The notes beneath the pieces are model-generated. The model ran no database searches and had not been told where the DNA came from. It saw only the letters and a program-made list of their open reading frames with translations. Shown here one piece after another: positions 20,352-30,079 of a stretch of 64,000 nucleotides of DNA. The stretch is from Myxacorys chilensis ATA2-1-KO14 (lineage in GTDB: Bacteria > Cyanobacteriota > Cyanobacteriia > Leptolyngbyales > Leptolyngbyaceae): contig JAHHHP010000020.1 of NCBI GenBank assembly GCA_019359275.1, positions 17,098 through 81,097 on the forward strand. Reading direction: 5' to 3'. Made by a program: the position numbers and the translations under genes. How positions within the stretch are numbered: the first letter of the stretch is position 1; every line of letters starts with the position of its first letter.

Positions 20352-20891
20352 CTAACGAGTACTTGCCAACTCTCGTTCTTCAACACGTTTCTCCTGATCC
20401 CACCGCAGCAGCCGAGGAAGTTGGATTAAATTGAAGCTGTAATTCACAATCCAAATTCCGATTTCGAGCAACAAAAGATTCCGAAACCATCCTAAATCTT
20501 CTATAGAAGCTGCACCAATACCCTGATATAGCTGCCAAACTCGGTAGGGCAGATATAAATAGGGAATCGCGATCCAGGCAACTGTCCGAAACTGGCGCAG
20601 GAGAACAACTTCAGTAACAATTTGTAATCCTAGCATCAACAGGTACGACAACAGAATCGGCAACACAGGTGAATCTGTTGATGAAAATCCAGCCCAAATA
20701 CTAACTCCAACCGGAACTAATACCCCAAACACTTGAACTGTGAAGAACCAAACCTTGAGCCAAGTCGGTAAAGGAAGCGGAATCTCAAACGGTTTTGTGT
20801 GACGCCAAACCCACGTCAGAAACGCGAGAAAGGACGTTGCGATCGCAAAGAAGATCAGATTTTCAGTCCAGATGAATCCAACATCACTCAT
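20352..20891 (-). CDS. Multi-pass membrane protein of unknown function
   Basis: A 179-residue protein with four likely membrane segments (around LIFFAIATSFLAFLTWVW, VWFFTVQVFGVLVPVGVSIW, LPILLSYLLMLGLQIVTEVV and LLLLEIGIWIVNYSFNLI) and a charged C-terminal tail. No known family or catalytic motif is seen. Codon use and a clean frame support it as real. It stands alone and points away from the methyltransferase gene's promoter. Confidence 0.7.
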   Translation of the reverse strand: MSDVGFIWTENLIFFAIATSFLAFLTWVWRHTKPFEIPLPLPTWLKVWFFTVQVFGVLVPVGVSIWAGFSSTDSPVLPILLSYLLMLGLQIVTEVVLLRQFRTVAWIAIPYLYLPYRVWQLYQGIGAASIEDLGWFRNLLLLEIGIWIVNYSFNLIQLPRLLRWDQEKRVEERELASTR

Positions 20892-21029
20892 GAGCTTGAC
20901 CGCAGGTTGAAAAGGGCAGAATCAGCGAAATCGTACGTTGTCCTTCTGAGTCTTACCTCTAGCTAAGGAGGGGATTGCTGTCTATGCCTTGTTGCAAAGC
21001 GGTGACGCAGGCCGTCCCTCAAGCCGAAG

Positions 21030-21800
21030 CTATTTTGTGAAGATAAAATCTGCACTACAAGGCAGAAGATAGCGCAACCCAGGAACAGCGCTTAGCACCG
21101 CAAAATAGACGGTTTGGTTCAGTCCTCGATTCGTGACCGTCGGATCAAATCGAATCTCAGTTTTTAGCCCCGCTTCTGTCGCCAGTTCTTTGATTTTGGG
21201 ATAAATCAAAACATCTTCTGGCACTTCAGGACGCTTACTATTAACTCGTGCATACGCCAAGGGGTGAATAAACGATCGGCAGACCGGCTCATGTAGATAT
21301 AGACAGACGCCGCCTTTCTTTAGCACTCGGTGGACTTCGGCAAGCGTCCGTCGATGCTTGACAAAGTGGTGTGCCGCCTCGAAACAGAAGATCAAATCAA
21401 CGCTCGCATCTTCCATTGGAATTTCGTAAGAGCGACAATGAGTTGTCTGATCGAGTCGAGTTTGAAAAATGTGTTCCCACTTGTGAGCAGACGCGATCGC
21501 GTAGGGACTAATATCGGTTGCGATCAGTTTCTTTTCGCCAAACTGCCGCTTGACCAAACACGACGCCCAACCTTGACCCGCTCCCAGCTCTAAAATCGAG
21601 TTTGCCTGCTCAAACAGAGCGCGATGATAGTCTAGTTTCTCTAGCAAAACCTTGGCTTCACAGAATTTGTTGACCAAGTTCTCAACCGCCTCAGATTTCG
21701 GATTCTCAATCGGAGAATGTTGCCAAAACTGAATCTCGATTTCCTCTTTGTCAGCGATGTCTAAACCTACTTTTTTACGATTCGAGGATTGCATAGACAC
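21030..21800 (-). CDS. Class I SAM-dependent methyltransferase
   Basis: A Rossmann-fold methyltransferase of the Methyltransf_11/UbiE type. Motif I is ILELGAGQGWASCLV, the acidic residue ending strand 2 is in KLIATDISPYAI, and the post-motif region reads LIFCFEAAHHFVKHRRTL followed by LKKGGVCLYLHEP. The substrate is unknown. It lies next to the exopolysaccharide genes and in the same direction, so a glycan or lipid-carrier substrate is possible, but 264 bases separate it from the first of them. Confidence 0.85.
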   Translation of the reverse strand: MSMQSSNRKKVGLDIADKEEIEIQFWQHSPIENPKSEAVENLVNKFCEAKVLLEKLDYHRALFEQANSILELGAGQGWASCLVKRQFGEKKLIATDISPYAIASAHKWEHIFQTRLDQTTHCRSYEIPMEDASVDLIFCFEAAHHFVKHRRTLAEVHRVLKKGGVCLYLHEPVCRSFIHPLAYARVNSKRPEVPEDVLIYPKIKELATEAGLKTEIRFDPTVTNRGLNQTVYFAVLSAVPGLRYLLPCSADFIFTK

Positions 21801-22064
21801 GTTAAATAATGGATCTGGAAATAATTCATTTGGGCAGCGAGTTGCTGAAAATTCACTATATATAGAGGTTCAGCACTAGGAAATAATCAAAAGACAGAAA
21901 TAATTTTCGTGATGCCTAAACTGACACCTGAACGGCGGAGTGAAAATGAGGGCCTTCCCTAGCCCTACGCTCCCTTTAGAGCCATGCCCACGCGATTTCG
22001 ATTACCCATGTCATTCGACCTATGCATCTTCGATCCAACGCCGTTGTCGCGCTCCGAAGCATTA

Positions 22065-23513
22065 CTATCCATTAAACGAATTATTAAACGGATTAATGCG
22101 TCCTGACAAATTCTGCTGAGCGGATTGATATTGCTGAGCGTAATACACACGGGCCGCGATCGCCAGCCCAATAAAGCCCCAAAGCACCATACCAAAAGCA
22201 GATAACATCACATTGTTCAGACTAAACTGCGAAAACGTCGCGATCGCGATCGCCCGTGCCGCGCTCACCACCGGATCAAACGTTGCCTCTCGGCTCTGCA
22301 AAATGCTGATGATTAACAAGAGCAAGCCGCCGACATAAGGCAACGTTCCCACCCAGCCTAGATTCAGCAACATCGTCAGCACTCCACTATCGTTACTGCC
22401 AATCGAGACATCTTCGATCTCGTACCCTAATCCTTGCCCTTTGACTTCCCCCAGCGCTTGGCTTAAAAGCCTGTTATAGCCGTCTTGCCGCTCAGCCACA
22501 CTAATATCATCTCCCCCTGATCCAAACGTTTGGATTCGAGATGCGATTACGGTTGAGAATGGTTCAACTGTCGCCAAGGGCAACACAATTAACATCATGG
22601 CCAGCAACGTTGTAACTAACCGCATCTGCAATTTCGGCTTGAGTGCCGGTAGAAGCACCAAAATGCCAACAAACCAACTGAGCCAAGCAGACCGCGCTAA
22701 CGACAGGAGCAACGCCAAATATCCGACGGCGGAGGCTGGAAATTTGAGAGGAGTTTTGGCGGCAAATAGGAGAAATAATCCAGCAACCATCGTTGCCGCA
22801 AACGGCTGCGGCGACTGCATTGTACTAAATACTCGAATGCCAAACGGAGCGGGAATTCCGAACGACTGATCGGGAATGTTTTGCAGCCAAAATCGATCCC
22901 ACGGCGGCGCGATCAGAAACTGCACGACTCCATACAGTCCCATCACCAGAACGCCCCAGACAAAGACGCGCTGCGTGATTTGGCGGTAGGCCGGAAATTG
23001 CCGCCAGTTTGCAAATAAGTGAAACCCAAACAGGATCGGGGGTAGCCAGTTCAAGAGGGCAACGAGGACGGATTTAGCGGAAAGTGACACAACTCCAACA
23101 AAGGCACCATAGAGAACGCTGGCGATGCACAAGATGAACGGGAGTCCGTTGCCGTAGAGCGCCACGGGCAGTTGGCGAGCCAGAGTGATGCCAGAAATAA
23201 TCGTGACGAAAAAGGGCGCGAGGAGGACAGGACTGGGATCGTTTAATCCGATCGGCATTTCGATGACGCGCCGCAAAAATGCAGTGAGAAACCAGATCCA
23301 CCAGGTAAACCCCACATACAAAACGGGATATCGAAAATAGAGAAATGCTCCCACTCCAAAGCAAGCAACTGGATAAGCCAGCACTAAAATTTTGCCAAAG
23401 CTTAAGGCAATTCCCATTGCAACAAACAAAGAAAACCCAAGGATCACAAGCCACGCGATCGCAGGCTGAAACAGTTTGGTGTTAGAAACGGGTTGAGACG
23501 TAGACATAGGCAA
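22065..23513 (-). CDS. O-antigen ligase/polymerase-like membrane protein (Wzy type)
   Basis: A 482-residue integral membrane protein with about ten to twelve hydrophobic segments and a larger loop in the C-terminal half (about residues 320-370, SRIQTFGSGGDDISVAERQD), the layout of the O-antigen ligase/polymerase (Wzy_C) family. Such proteins polymerise lipid-linked oligosaccharide repeats in the periplasm or ligate them to an acceptor. It is the last gene of the glycosyltransferase operon, 32 bases after the GT4 gene at 23546. Sequence alone does not separate ligase from polymerase; the neighbours favour polymerase. Confidence 0.82.
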   Translation of the reverse strand: MPMSTSQPVSNTKLFQPAIAWLVILGFSLFVAMGIALSFGKILVLAYPVACFGVGAFLYFRYPVLYVGFTWWIWFLTAFLRRVIEMPIGLNDPSPVLLAPFFVTIISGITLARQLPVALYGNGLPFILCIASVLYGAFVGVVSLSAKSVLVALLNWLPPILFGFHLFANWRQFPAYRQITQRVFVWGVLVMGLYGVVQFLIAPPWDRFWLQNIPDQSFGIPAPFGIRVFSTMQSPQPFAATMVAGLFLLFAAKTPLKFPASAVGYLALLLSLARSAWLSWFVGILVLLPALKPKLQMRLVTTLLAMMLIVLPLATVEPFSTVIASRIQTFGSGGDDISVAERQDGYNRLLSQALGEVKGQGLGYEIEDVSIGSNDSGVLTMLLNLGWVGTLPYVGGLLLLIISILQSREATFDPVVSAARAIAIATFSQFSLNNVMLSAFGMVLWGFIGLAIAARVYYAQQYQSAQQNLSGRINPFNNSFNG

Positions 23514-23545
23514 TAGCCAGGAGAGTAAAGAATTTTCGTCGCGAT

Positions 23546-24691
23546 TTAGCGTTTGCTGGCGTCAGCTTTTTCGTAGTAGCGCAGATTGTCTTGAGCGATG
23601 TGTGACCAACCAAACCGTTGTGCTGTTTGATAAGCGCTGTGGCGCAACCGATCGAGCAAGGCGCGATCGTGAATCAGCCTTTCTAACGCTTTTTCTAGCG
23701 CTGCCTGATCGCCCACGGGAACCACGAGAGCATCCTCCCCATCTTGAACGATTCCAACTGGTCCTGGAGTATTGGTTGTAATTGGGGCGAGTCCACACGC
23801 CATCGCTTCAACTAAGGCGATGCCAAATCCTTCTGAGATGGTCGGGAAGAATTTGATGTGATGTCCTTTTAGTAGGGTGGGCAACGTGTCGTTGACGTAG
23901 TAGGGAACAACCTTAACGCGATCGCGTACCTCTGGGGCAAAATCTGCATAGACCTGCTCAACAGGACATTCGGTTCCGAGCAAACTGAGTTCGACGTGGG
24001 GATAACGGCTGAGAATTGCATTGAGCGCAGGCGTGCCGTACTGAATGCCTTTACGAATGATATAGCTGCTGACTTGCGCGATGCGCAGTGATTCCCCGGC
24101 GGCGGGCGTTGGCTCAAAGGGTAGATTCAGCATCGTATCTGAAATGCCATTAGCAACGATGTGAGCGCGATCGGGATGAACGCCTAATTGCTCAATGGCA
24201 TAGTCGCGATCGCGCTGATTGAGCAACAAGACTAGATCGGCACAGCGCATAGAGGTGGCAGCTTCCCATAAACGAATGCTGCCGCGATACATCGAGTATT
24301 TCCAGCCTAGCTCTAGATTGCCGCGCCTAGCTTCTTCTAAAAAATCTAGATGCTGAATGTGTTCGAGTCCATGCGATCGCGCGACGAGCAACGGTCGTGG
24401 CTGGCATGTTTGGTGAAATTTTTGCATCAGCGTTGCCCAAATCCAGGCATCGCCCGTGCAGGTGTCAATCACATCAATCGGGTTGTGCTGAAGCTGTTGT
24501 GAAATATGACGCGCCACAAACGCTGGAAACGACATAAACTTCAACAACGGATGCAACTTAGGTAAATCGTTTAGCGAATAGAATTCAACCTCGTGCCCTA
24601 ACTGTTTGAATTCTTGCCCCAACCGCCATGTTACGCCTGCGGCTCCTGAGTTTGGATCAAAGGGATACTGGCAGGTAAATAATGTTTTCAT
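23546..24691 (-). CDS. Glycosyltransferase family 4
   Basis: Retaining GT-B glycosyltransferase acting on a lipid-linked oligosaccharide in the cytoplasm. The N-terminal domain begins MKTLFTCQYPFDPNSGAAGV and the C-terminal nucleotide-sugar domain carries the E-x7-E motif in PTISEGFGIALVEAMACG. The 381-residue length is typical. Its start overlaps the end of the upstream GT4 gene by four bases (ATGA), implying translational coupling. The sugar donor cannot be predicted. Confidence 0.9.
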   Translation of the reverse strand: MKTLFTCQYPFDPNSGAAGVTWRLGQEFKQLGHEVEFYSLNDLPKLHPLLKFMSFPAFVARHISQQLQHNPIDVIDTCTGDAWIWATLMQKFHQTCQPRPLLVARSHGLEHIQHLDFLEEARRGNLELGWKYSMYRGSIRLWEAATSMRCADLVLLLNQRDRDYAIEQLGVHPDRAHIVANGISDTMLNLPFEPTPAAGESLRIAQVSSYIIRKGIQYGTPALNAILSRYPHVELSLLGTECPVEQVYADFAPEVRDRVKVVPYYVNDTLPTLLKGHHIKFFPTISEGFGIALVEAMACGLAPITTNTPGPVGIVQDGEDALVVPVGDQAALEKALERLIHDRALLDRLRHSAYQTAQRFGWSHIAQDNLRYYEKADASKR

Positions 24692-25869
24692 CGTGGGGCT
24701 ACATCTGATGTTAAACGGTCTTCATTCAACGCGGTTTTGCGAACGGCTATGTTGAATAACCTTTCAAGCTGCTCAAAGTGGGTTCGGTAATTGAATTTCT
24801 GCTCTGCAACCAGCCGCCCTTTTGCACCCATCGTTCGTCTGAGATCAGGATTGCGGAGCAATCGTCTCATGCCATCGGCTAATGCGGTGCGATCGCCCGG
24901 TTCAATTAACAATCCCGTCTCCTCTTCGGCAACGATTTCAGGAATCGCATTTAAACGAGTAGCCACGATCGGTAAGCCTGCCGCCATTGCCTCAATAAAC
25001 ACCCATCCAAACGGCTCAGAATAGGTTGGCATGACGAATAAATCTGCCTGCTGATAAAGCTCTAGCCATTCAGCGGTGTATGCTTTGATGTTGGTATAAA
25101 TGTGAACATTAGTGTGATCGCAAGTGATCGACGCTTGAGTCACAAGATGCAGCTTAGCCTGATTTGAAAAATGTTTCAAGAACACGTCTAAAACGTCGTA
25201 CCCTCCTTTGCGCTCAAAATCGCCTCCTATGAATAAAATGTTGCATAGCGTTTGAGAATCAGTAACCGTCTGATGACACGGCGTGATTTGCTTAACATTC
25301 ACACCCGGGTAAACTAAGGCTACTTTGTCTGGCTTAATTCCATAGTCCTCAATCACAGAGCGACGGGCAGATTCTGAAAAGCTAACAATGCTTTGAGCGG
25401 CTTCAAATACTTTTTTTTCTAACCTAATGTTGGGTTGAAACGTCCAGTAAAACGAAGCGCTAGTGCGCTCTCTAGCCGCTTGTACAGTCGTGCGATCAAG
25501 ACTGACGATCGCCGGCAGTTCTCGCATCAAATCGAGGCAGAAAAACGCCAAGGGCTGCGTGTGAAAATGCAGAGCGGAATACTGAGCTTGCGCTAACTTT
25601 CGGATCACCAAACGGCGTGCCATGTAAGCAAAGCCAATCTGAAATCGAAACAAATGCAGATCAACATTATTTTGCTGCACCCATCGATTGGATGAATAGT
25701 AGCTCAGCAAACGGTTCAAAATGCGAGTATGCAGTTCCCGCTCTTCATTAAACCAGTAGAAGTCAACCGCACAGGACTCCACCTGCTGAAAATACTCGCG
25801 CATCAGACATCCATAGGTTTGATGTCCGATATAGGCTTCGATTACAGAAAGAATGCGAGGACGATTCAT
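24688..25869 (-). CDS. Glycosyltransferase family 4
   Basis: A 393-residue GT-B enzyme. The C-terminal half shows the donor-binding signature MPTYSEPFGWVFIEAMAAGL with both Glu residues, preceded by a LFIGGDFERKGGYDVLDVF stretch typical of GT4. The N-terminal acceptor domain (MNRPRILSVIEAYIGHQTYG) is less conserved. It overlaps its neighbours on both sides by four bases, making a tight three-gene GT4 set that probably builds one repeat unit stepwise. Confidence 0.9.
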   Translation of the reverse strand: MNRPRILSVIEAYIGHQTYGCLMREYFQQVESCAVDFYWFNEERELHTRILNRLLSYYSSNRWVQQNNVDLHLFRFQIGFAYMARRLVIRKLAQAQYSALHFHTQPLAFFCLDLMRELPAIVSLDRTTVQAARERTSASFYWTFQPNIRLEKKVFEAAQSIVSFSESARRSVIEDYGIKPDKVALVYPGVNVKQITPCHQTVTDSQTLCNILFIGGDFERKGGYDVLDVFLKHFSNQAKLHLVTQASITCDHTNVHIYTNIKAYTAEWLELYQQADLFVMPTYSEPFGWVFIEAMAAGLPIVATRLNAIPEIVAEEETGLLIEPGDRTALADGMRRLLRNPDLRRTMGAKGRLVAEQKFNYRTHFEQLERLFNIAVRKTALNEDRLTSDVAPR

Positions 25870-27068
25870 GGTGACGCCTGACGAATGCGGGTACTTGCCT
25901 GACTGAATGGAACCGTTTTGAGAATGGATCGCTCCACTCCCTCGATCATGCTGGTATGACTAAAATGCTTGACGACATGATGGCGGGCGCGATCGCAAAG
26001 TTGAGGGTCGCGATCGCGCCATTCCAACACTTGGGCAAACCGACTCGCCAAATCTTTGGCGTCGCCTGGTTCAAACAAATGCGCCGCAAACTCACCCGTC
26101 AACACTTCGGGAATGCCACCAATTCGGCTGGCTACGACCGGGGTTCCACAGGCGAGAGACTCGATCAAACTGCGTCCGAACGGTTCTGACCACACGCTGG
26201 GTAGTACGGTAATGTCGCTCGCTTGATAGAGCGAAACCGGATTGGCAAGATGCCCTAAAAAGGCTATCCGATCGCCGACGCCCAGTTGTTGCGCCAACGC
26301 TTCAAGCGATCGCTGATACTTCATGCCTTCTTGCTCGCACAGTTGCCCCTTTGAATGGCTGTAATGCACTACAGGCTTACCCGCTAAGCATACGTGAACA
26401 TCGGCTCCTTGCTTGCACAGAATTGCGATCGCGTTGATCAGCGTTTCCAAGCCCTTCTCCGTATCGATTCTGCCAACATAGGAAATGAGTTTGGTGTGTT
26501 CTGCAATTCCCCATTGGCGACGCATCGAACCGTTATCAATCCTTAACTGAAATTTTTCGAGCGCAACTCCGTTGTGAACCACATCAATTTGGTCTGAGGA
26601 ATAACCCGCCTCTACCCAGTCGCGTTTGGTCTGGTGAGAAACCGCAATGAAGCGATCCACACGGCTCAAGCCTAGTTTTCGCTGTCGGTTGAAATCACAG
26701 GGCGGAATTTGCAGATAGCACAAGAAGGGAAGATTGCGGAATTGCGACAGCGCATAGCCAAACAATGAAAAATGATAGTCATTGCTAAAGACAACGCTAT
26801 CGGATGATGTAGAGATGGACAACGCTTGAACTAAACTCGGAAGAAACTTGAGTGTATCTTTCAGGCTACGCCGATCAAATCCAAAAGAACGAATTTTGAT
26901 CACGCGATCGCAAAAGCGGCGATATGGCTCCAGCAAATTGCCCGCTTCCAGGTAGAGCAAACTGATAGAATGCCCGCGATGCGCTAATCCTTGGCAGACC
27001 TCAAACAAGTTTAATTCTTGTCCGCCGCGCAGTGACGTTAGCTCATTTTCTAGAACAATCAGGTGCAT
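25866..27068 (-). CDS. Glycosyltransferase family 4
   Basis: A 400-residue GT-B enzyme, first of the three overlapping GT4 genes. Key features are LISYVGRIDTEKGLETLINA at the domain junction and LPSVWSEPFGRSLIESLACG with the E-x7-E catalytic/donor motif. The N terminus (MHLIVLENELTSLRGGQELN) holds the glycine-rich loop common in the acceptor domain. It starts 51 bases after the ABC exporter gene, so transcription probably continues from that gene. Confidence 0.9.
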   Translation of the reverse strand: MHLIVLENELTSLRGGQELNLFEVCQGLAHRGHSISLLYLEAGNLLEPYRRFCDRVIKIRSFGFDRRSLKDTLKFLPSLVQALSISTSSDSVVFSNDYHFSLFGYALSQFRNLPFLCYLQIPPCDFNRQRKLGLSRVDRFIAVSHQTKRDWVEAGYSSDQIDVVHNGVALEKFQLRIDNGSMRRQWGIAEHTKLISYVGRIDTEKGLETLINAIAILCKQGADVHVCLAGKPVVHYSHSKGQLCEQEGMKYQRSLEALAQQLGVGDRIAFLGHLANPVSLYQASDITVLPSVWSEPFGRSLIESLACGTPVVASRIGGIPEVLTGEFAAHLFEPGDAKDLASRFAQVLEWRDRDPQLCDRARHHVVKHFSHTSMIEGVERSILKTVPFSQASTRIRQASP

Positions 27069-27119
27069 AATTTAGCTCGTCCGCAGCCCCATTACAGGGA
27101 GTTCTCCCTCACTCAATCT

Positions 27120-28973
27120 TTAACCCTTAACTCTCGTTTCGTGCTGCATCTGATGATAATTCCACAGCCGACCTCGGAGGTTAAGCAGCTCTTGGTAGGT
27201 TCCCTGTTCTGCAATTTGACCCTGTTCTAACACGACAACCTTATCTGCTCGGACAATGGTCGAGAGTCGATGCGCGATCGCAATTACCGTCCTGCCTTCA
27301 GACAACTGCTCTAGCGATTCTTGAATCAGCCGCTCCGAGACAGAATCGAGAGCACTGGTGGCTTCATCGAGAATCAGAATTTCTGGATCGCGCAAAAGGG
27401 CGCGGGCAATCGCTAAGCGCTGCCGTTGTCCTCCAGAAAGTCGAACTCCGCGATCGCCCAGTGGCGTTTCAAATTGCTCTGGCAAATCTAGAATAAACTC
27501 CAGCGCGTTGGCCTGCTGAGCGGCTTTCCAAACCATTTCGTCTGTCACGTCGTCTAGTCCATACGCAATGTTGTAGCGCACCGACGCATTAAACACAAAC
27601 GTATCCTGACTGACGATCGCCATCTTGCGCCGCAGAGATTTGATCGCAAACGATCGCACGTCTACGCCATCAAACAATACCTGTCCAACGGTAGGATCAT
27701 AAAATCGGGGAATCAAGTCTACAAGAGTTGTTTTTCCGGCTCCAGACCCTCCCACGATTGCCGTCATTTTTCCTTTCGGAATGGTCAACGTCACGTCCTT
27801 TAAAACCACTTGACCCGGTGCGTAGCCAAACTCGACAGCAACCAGGTCAATCGCCCGCTCCAAGCTCGTGTAGGCGCGATCGCCATCTTGAAAGTAAGGC
27901 TTATTATCCTCGCGTAGCACTTCACTAATATTGGCAAACGCTCCATCATAACTGCTTAACTGAGCGCGATTCCCATTGATTTCATGCAACGCTGGAACCA
28001 GACGGAACAACAGAAACAGAAACGTTAAGAGAGAAGCCGTCTGCAACGTTCCATTCGCAACAAACACCGTAATTGCCAGAATGATCATGCTGATTAAAAC
28101 GGTCGTCGCTAACCCTTCTGCCATGGGCCGCACGATCGCCCAACGCCGCGCCGCGTTCATTCCGGTATTCAAGACGTTAGAACTCGCTTGATAGAAGCGT
28201 TTCCGCTCATAGTCTTGGGTGGCAAACGCTTGCACCGTGCGAATTCCGTTGACAAATTCCAGCGCGATCGTGGTGAACTTTCCACTAGCTGCCGTGACCG
28301 CAAAACTGCTCTCTCGCACTCGTCGATTGAGTTTCGTCAGCCCAACAATCACAAGCCCAAATAGCACGACCGATACGATCGTCAACTTCCAGGAGATAGC
28401 AAATAGCAAGAAGGTATAGACCAGTAGGGTCAGCCCTTTAGTGACAATGTATGCCAACAACCCAAAGGCGATTTGAATCTTGCCAATTTCTCCGGTGAGC
28501 GTATTGATCAGTTCGCCAGAATGGGTCTGCCCAAAGTAGCTGAGGTTCACCGCTTGCAGACGCTCAAACGTTTGTTTGCGCAAGCGATCGATCAGCTTTT
28601 GCTGAGATAGTTCGGTATAAATTTGGGTTAAGTAGTTAAACGCCGCTCGAATCCAGGTTGCAGATAGAATCAGAGCAGAAATTCGGTAAAGCTGCTCGGT
28701 TTTAGAGCGATCAATGCCAAGAATCTGCACATCAAACCAATTAATTCCCGTTTGGAACGGGAGAGCAGATGGGCCTCCCACCAGACTTTGCAAAAATGCC
28801 AGCAGTAATCCAAATCCAAATCCTTCAAACGCGGCTGACGCCAATGCAAAGGTAACTGCTGCGGTGACCACCCAGGGGAAGTGTTTAAACTCTCGTAGAA
28901 TCAGGCGATTTTCCCGCCAAACGCTAGTTGATTTCAACACACTCCTCATCACATTGGGAAGCTTCGATCGCAT
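27120..28973 (-). CDS. ABC exporter, fused permease-ATPase (MsbA/HepA-like)
   Basis: Half-transporter with a six-helix type 1 exporter domain (about residues 25-330) and a C-terminal nucleotide-binding domain: Walker A GGSGAGKTTLVDL, Q-loop IVSQDTFVF, signature LSGGQRQRLAIARALL, Walker B ILILDEATSALD and switch His in IAHRLST. Length 617. It would form a homodimer exporting or flipping a lipid-linked glycan. The order of a HepC-like sugar transferase gene followed by this gene is the order of hepC-hepA in Anabaena, where HepA is needed for the heterocyst polysaccharide layer; orthology here is inference. Confidence 0.92.
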   Translation of the reverse strand: MRSKLPNVMRSVLKSTSVWRENRLILREFKHFPWVVTAAVTFALASAAFEGFGFGLLLAFLQSLVGGPSALPFQTGINWFDVQILGIDRSKTEQLYRISALILSATWIRAAFNYLTQIYTELSQQKLIDRLRKQTFERLQAVNLSYFGQTHSGELINTLTGEIGKIQIAFGLLAYIVTKGLTLLVYTFLLFAISWKLTIVSVVLFGLVIVGLTKLNRRVRESSFAVTAASGKFTTIALEFVNGIRTVQAFATQDYERKRFYQASSNVLNTGMNAARRWAIVRPMAEGLATTVLISMIILAITVFVANGTLQTASLLTFLFLLFRLVPALHEINGNRAQLSSYDGAFANISEVLREDNKPYFQDGDRAYTSLERAIDLVAVEFGYAPGQVVLKDVTLTIPKGKMTAIVGGSGAGKTTLVDLIPRFYDPTVGQVLFDGVDVRSFAIKSLRRKMAIVSQDTFVFNASVRYNIAYGLDDVTDEMVWKAAQQANALEFILDLPEQFETPLGDRGVRLSGGQRQRLAIARALLRDPEILILDEATSALDSVSERLIQESLEQLSEGRTVIAIAHRLSTIVRADKVVVLEQGQIAEQGTYQELLNLRGRLWNYHQMQHETRVKG

Positions 28974-29107
28974 GAACGGGCATACCTCTTGTTACTAGCT
29001 CTTAGAGTCAACGGGCAATCTGAGAATAAGAATATTAGGCGCGACTAGATAATTCCTAAAATGCGTGCATTGACGGCCACCCTGCGTCCATCCCTTAGCG
29101 TACTAAA

Positions 29108-30058
29108 TTAATAAGCTCCAAATCCAGATAACACCTTGGGAACTGTCCGCAGCAGAATTTTCAAATCTCCGCCAAATGACCAGTTGCGGAGATACTCCAG
29201 ATCCCGATGGTTAACGCTATCAAGATCGAGCAGCGTTGATCGAGCTTCGACTTGCCAAGCCCCTGTAATTCCGGGAAGCGCATTGAGCCGCGATCGCAGG
29301 TCTGGGCGAATCCGAACGGCATCGTAAAGTGCCCAAGGGCGAGGCCCGACCAAGCTCATTTCGCCGCGCAACACATTGAACAACTGAGGCAGTTCGTCTA
29401 GGCTATAACGGCGCAGCCACCGACCCAAGGGCGTGATGCGCGGATCGTCTTCGCGTTTGTGCAAGCAATTTTTGGCTTGACCTGCCATGACTTGATGATG
29501 ATGCTGTTCAGCGTTCACAACCATTGTGCGGAACTTCATCACCCGAAACAGTTTACCTCGCTGCCCCACGCGCCACTGCTGAAAGAAAAGAGGACCTGGC
29601 GTATAAAGGCGCATCAGAACAATAATGGTCAGAATCACTGGACTGAGCAAAATTACCATCAGGGCAGCTATGCCCCAATCCAGCAGTCGCTTCAGCCACC
29701 AGAGATGATTGGACTGAGGAAGCTGTGCGGCTGTCGGAAGACGCAGGTGAATCGCCTTGTTCGCCGCCTCACACGCATTTGCCCACATCCGGATCTCTGC
29801 TTCATCCAAGCTGGAGTCCACGCGTACTAAGCGCACAGGTGAACGCTTCAAACGCTCAGCAATTTGAAACGGGTCTGAAGATACGGAAAGACAACATGGC
29901 GGGTAGATCTGCCTTGCAATTTCCCCTTGAGGAACTCGCAACACCAGTAGCTGCTTTTGCCGCCAGTAAAGAACGCACGCAGATGAATGAGGACTCAACC
30001 GCCTCTCACGAGGAAATCGGTCTTCCTGCACGGCAAGAGGATTGAAAGAAATTGTCAT
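29108..30058 (-). CDS. Bacterial sugar transferase (undecaprenyl-phosphate type, HepC-like)
   Basis: Polyprenyl-phosphate hexose-1-phosphate transferase that starts repeat-unit assembly on the lipid carrier. The C-terminal catalytic domain is complete: a membrane helix LLDWGIAALMVILLSPVILT, FRVMKFRTMVVNAE, the YSLDELPQLFNVLRGEMSLV box with catalytic Asp-Glu, GPRPWALYD and LPGITGAWQVEAR. The N-terminal 115 residues are soluble and lack the four or five helices and CoA-binding-like domain of WbaP enzymes, as in ExoY/HepC types. The frame is open to an upstream Met at 30079; I chose MTISFNPLAV. It leads the operon running to 22065. Confidence 0.88.
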   Translation of the reverse strand: MTISFNPLAVQEDRFPRERRLSPHSSACVLYWRQKQLLVLRVPQGEIARQIYPPCCLSVSSDPFQIAERLKRSPVRLVRVDSSLDEAEIRMWANACEAANKAIHLRLPTAAQLPQSNHLWWLKRLLDWGIAALMVILLSPVILTIIVLMRLYTPGPLFFQQWRVGQRGKLFRVMKFRTMVVNAEQHHHQVMAGQAKNCLHKREDDPRITPLGRWLRRYSLDELPQLFNVLRGEMSLVGPRPWALYDAVRIRPDLRSRLNALPGITGAWQVEARSTLLDLDSVNHRDLEYLRNWSFGGDLKILLRTVPKVLSGFGAY

Positions 30059-30079
30059 GGGTATTCGACTGTAAATCAC

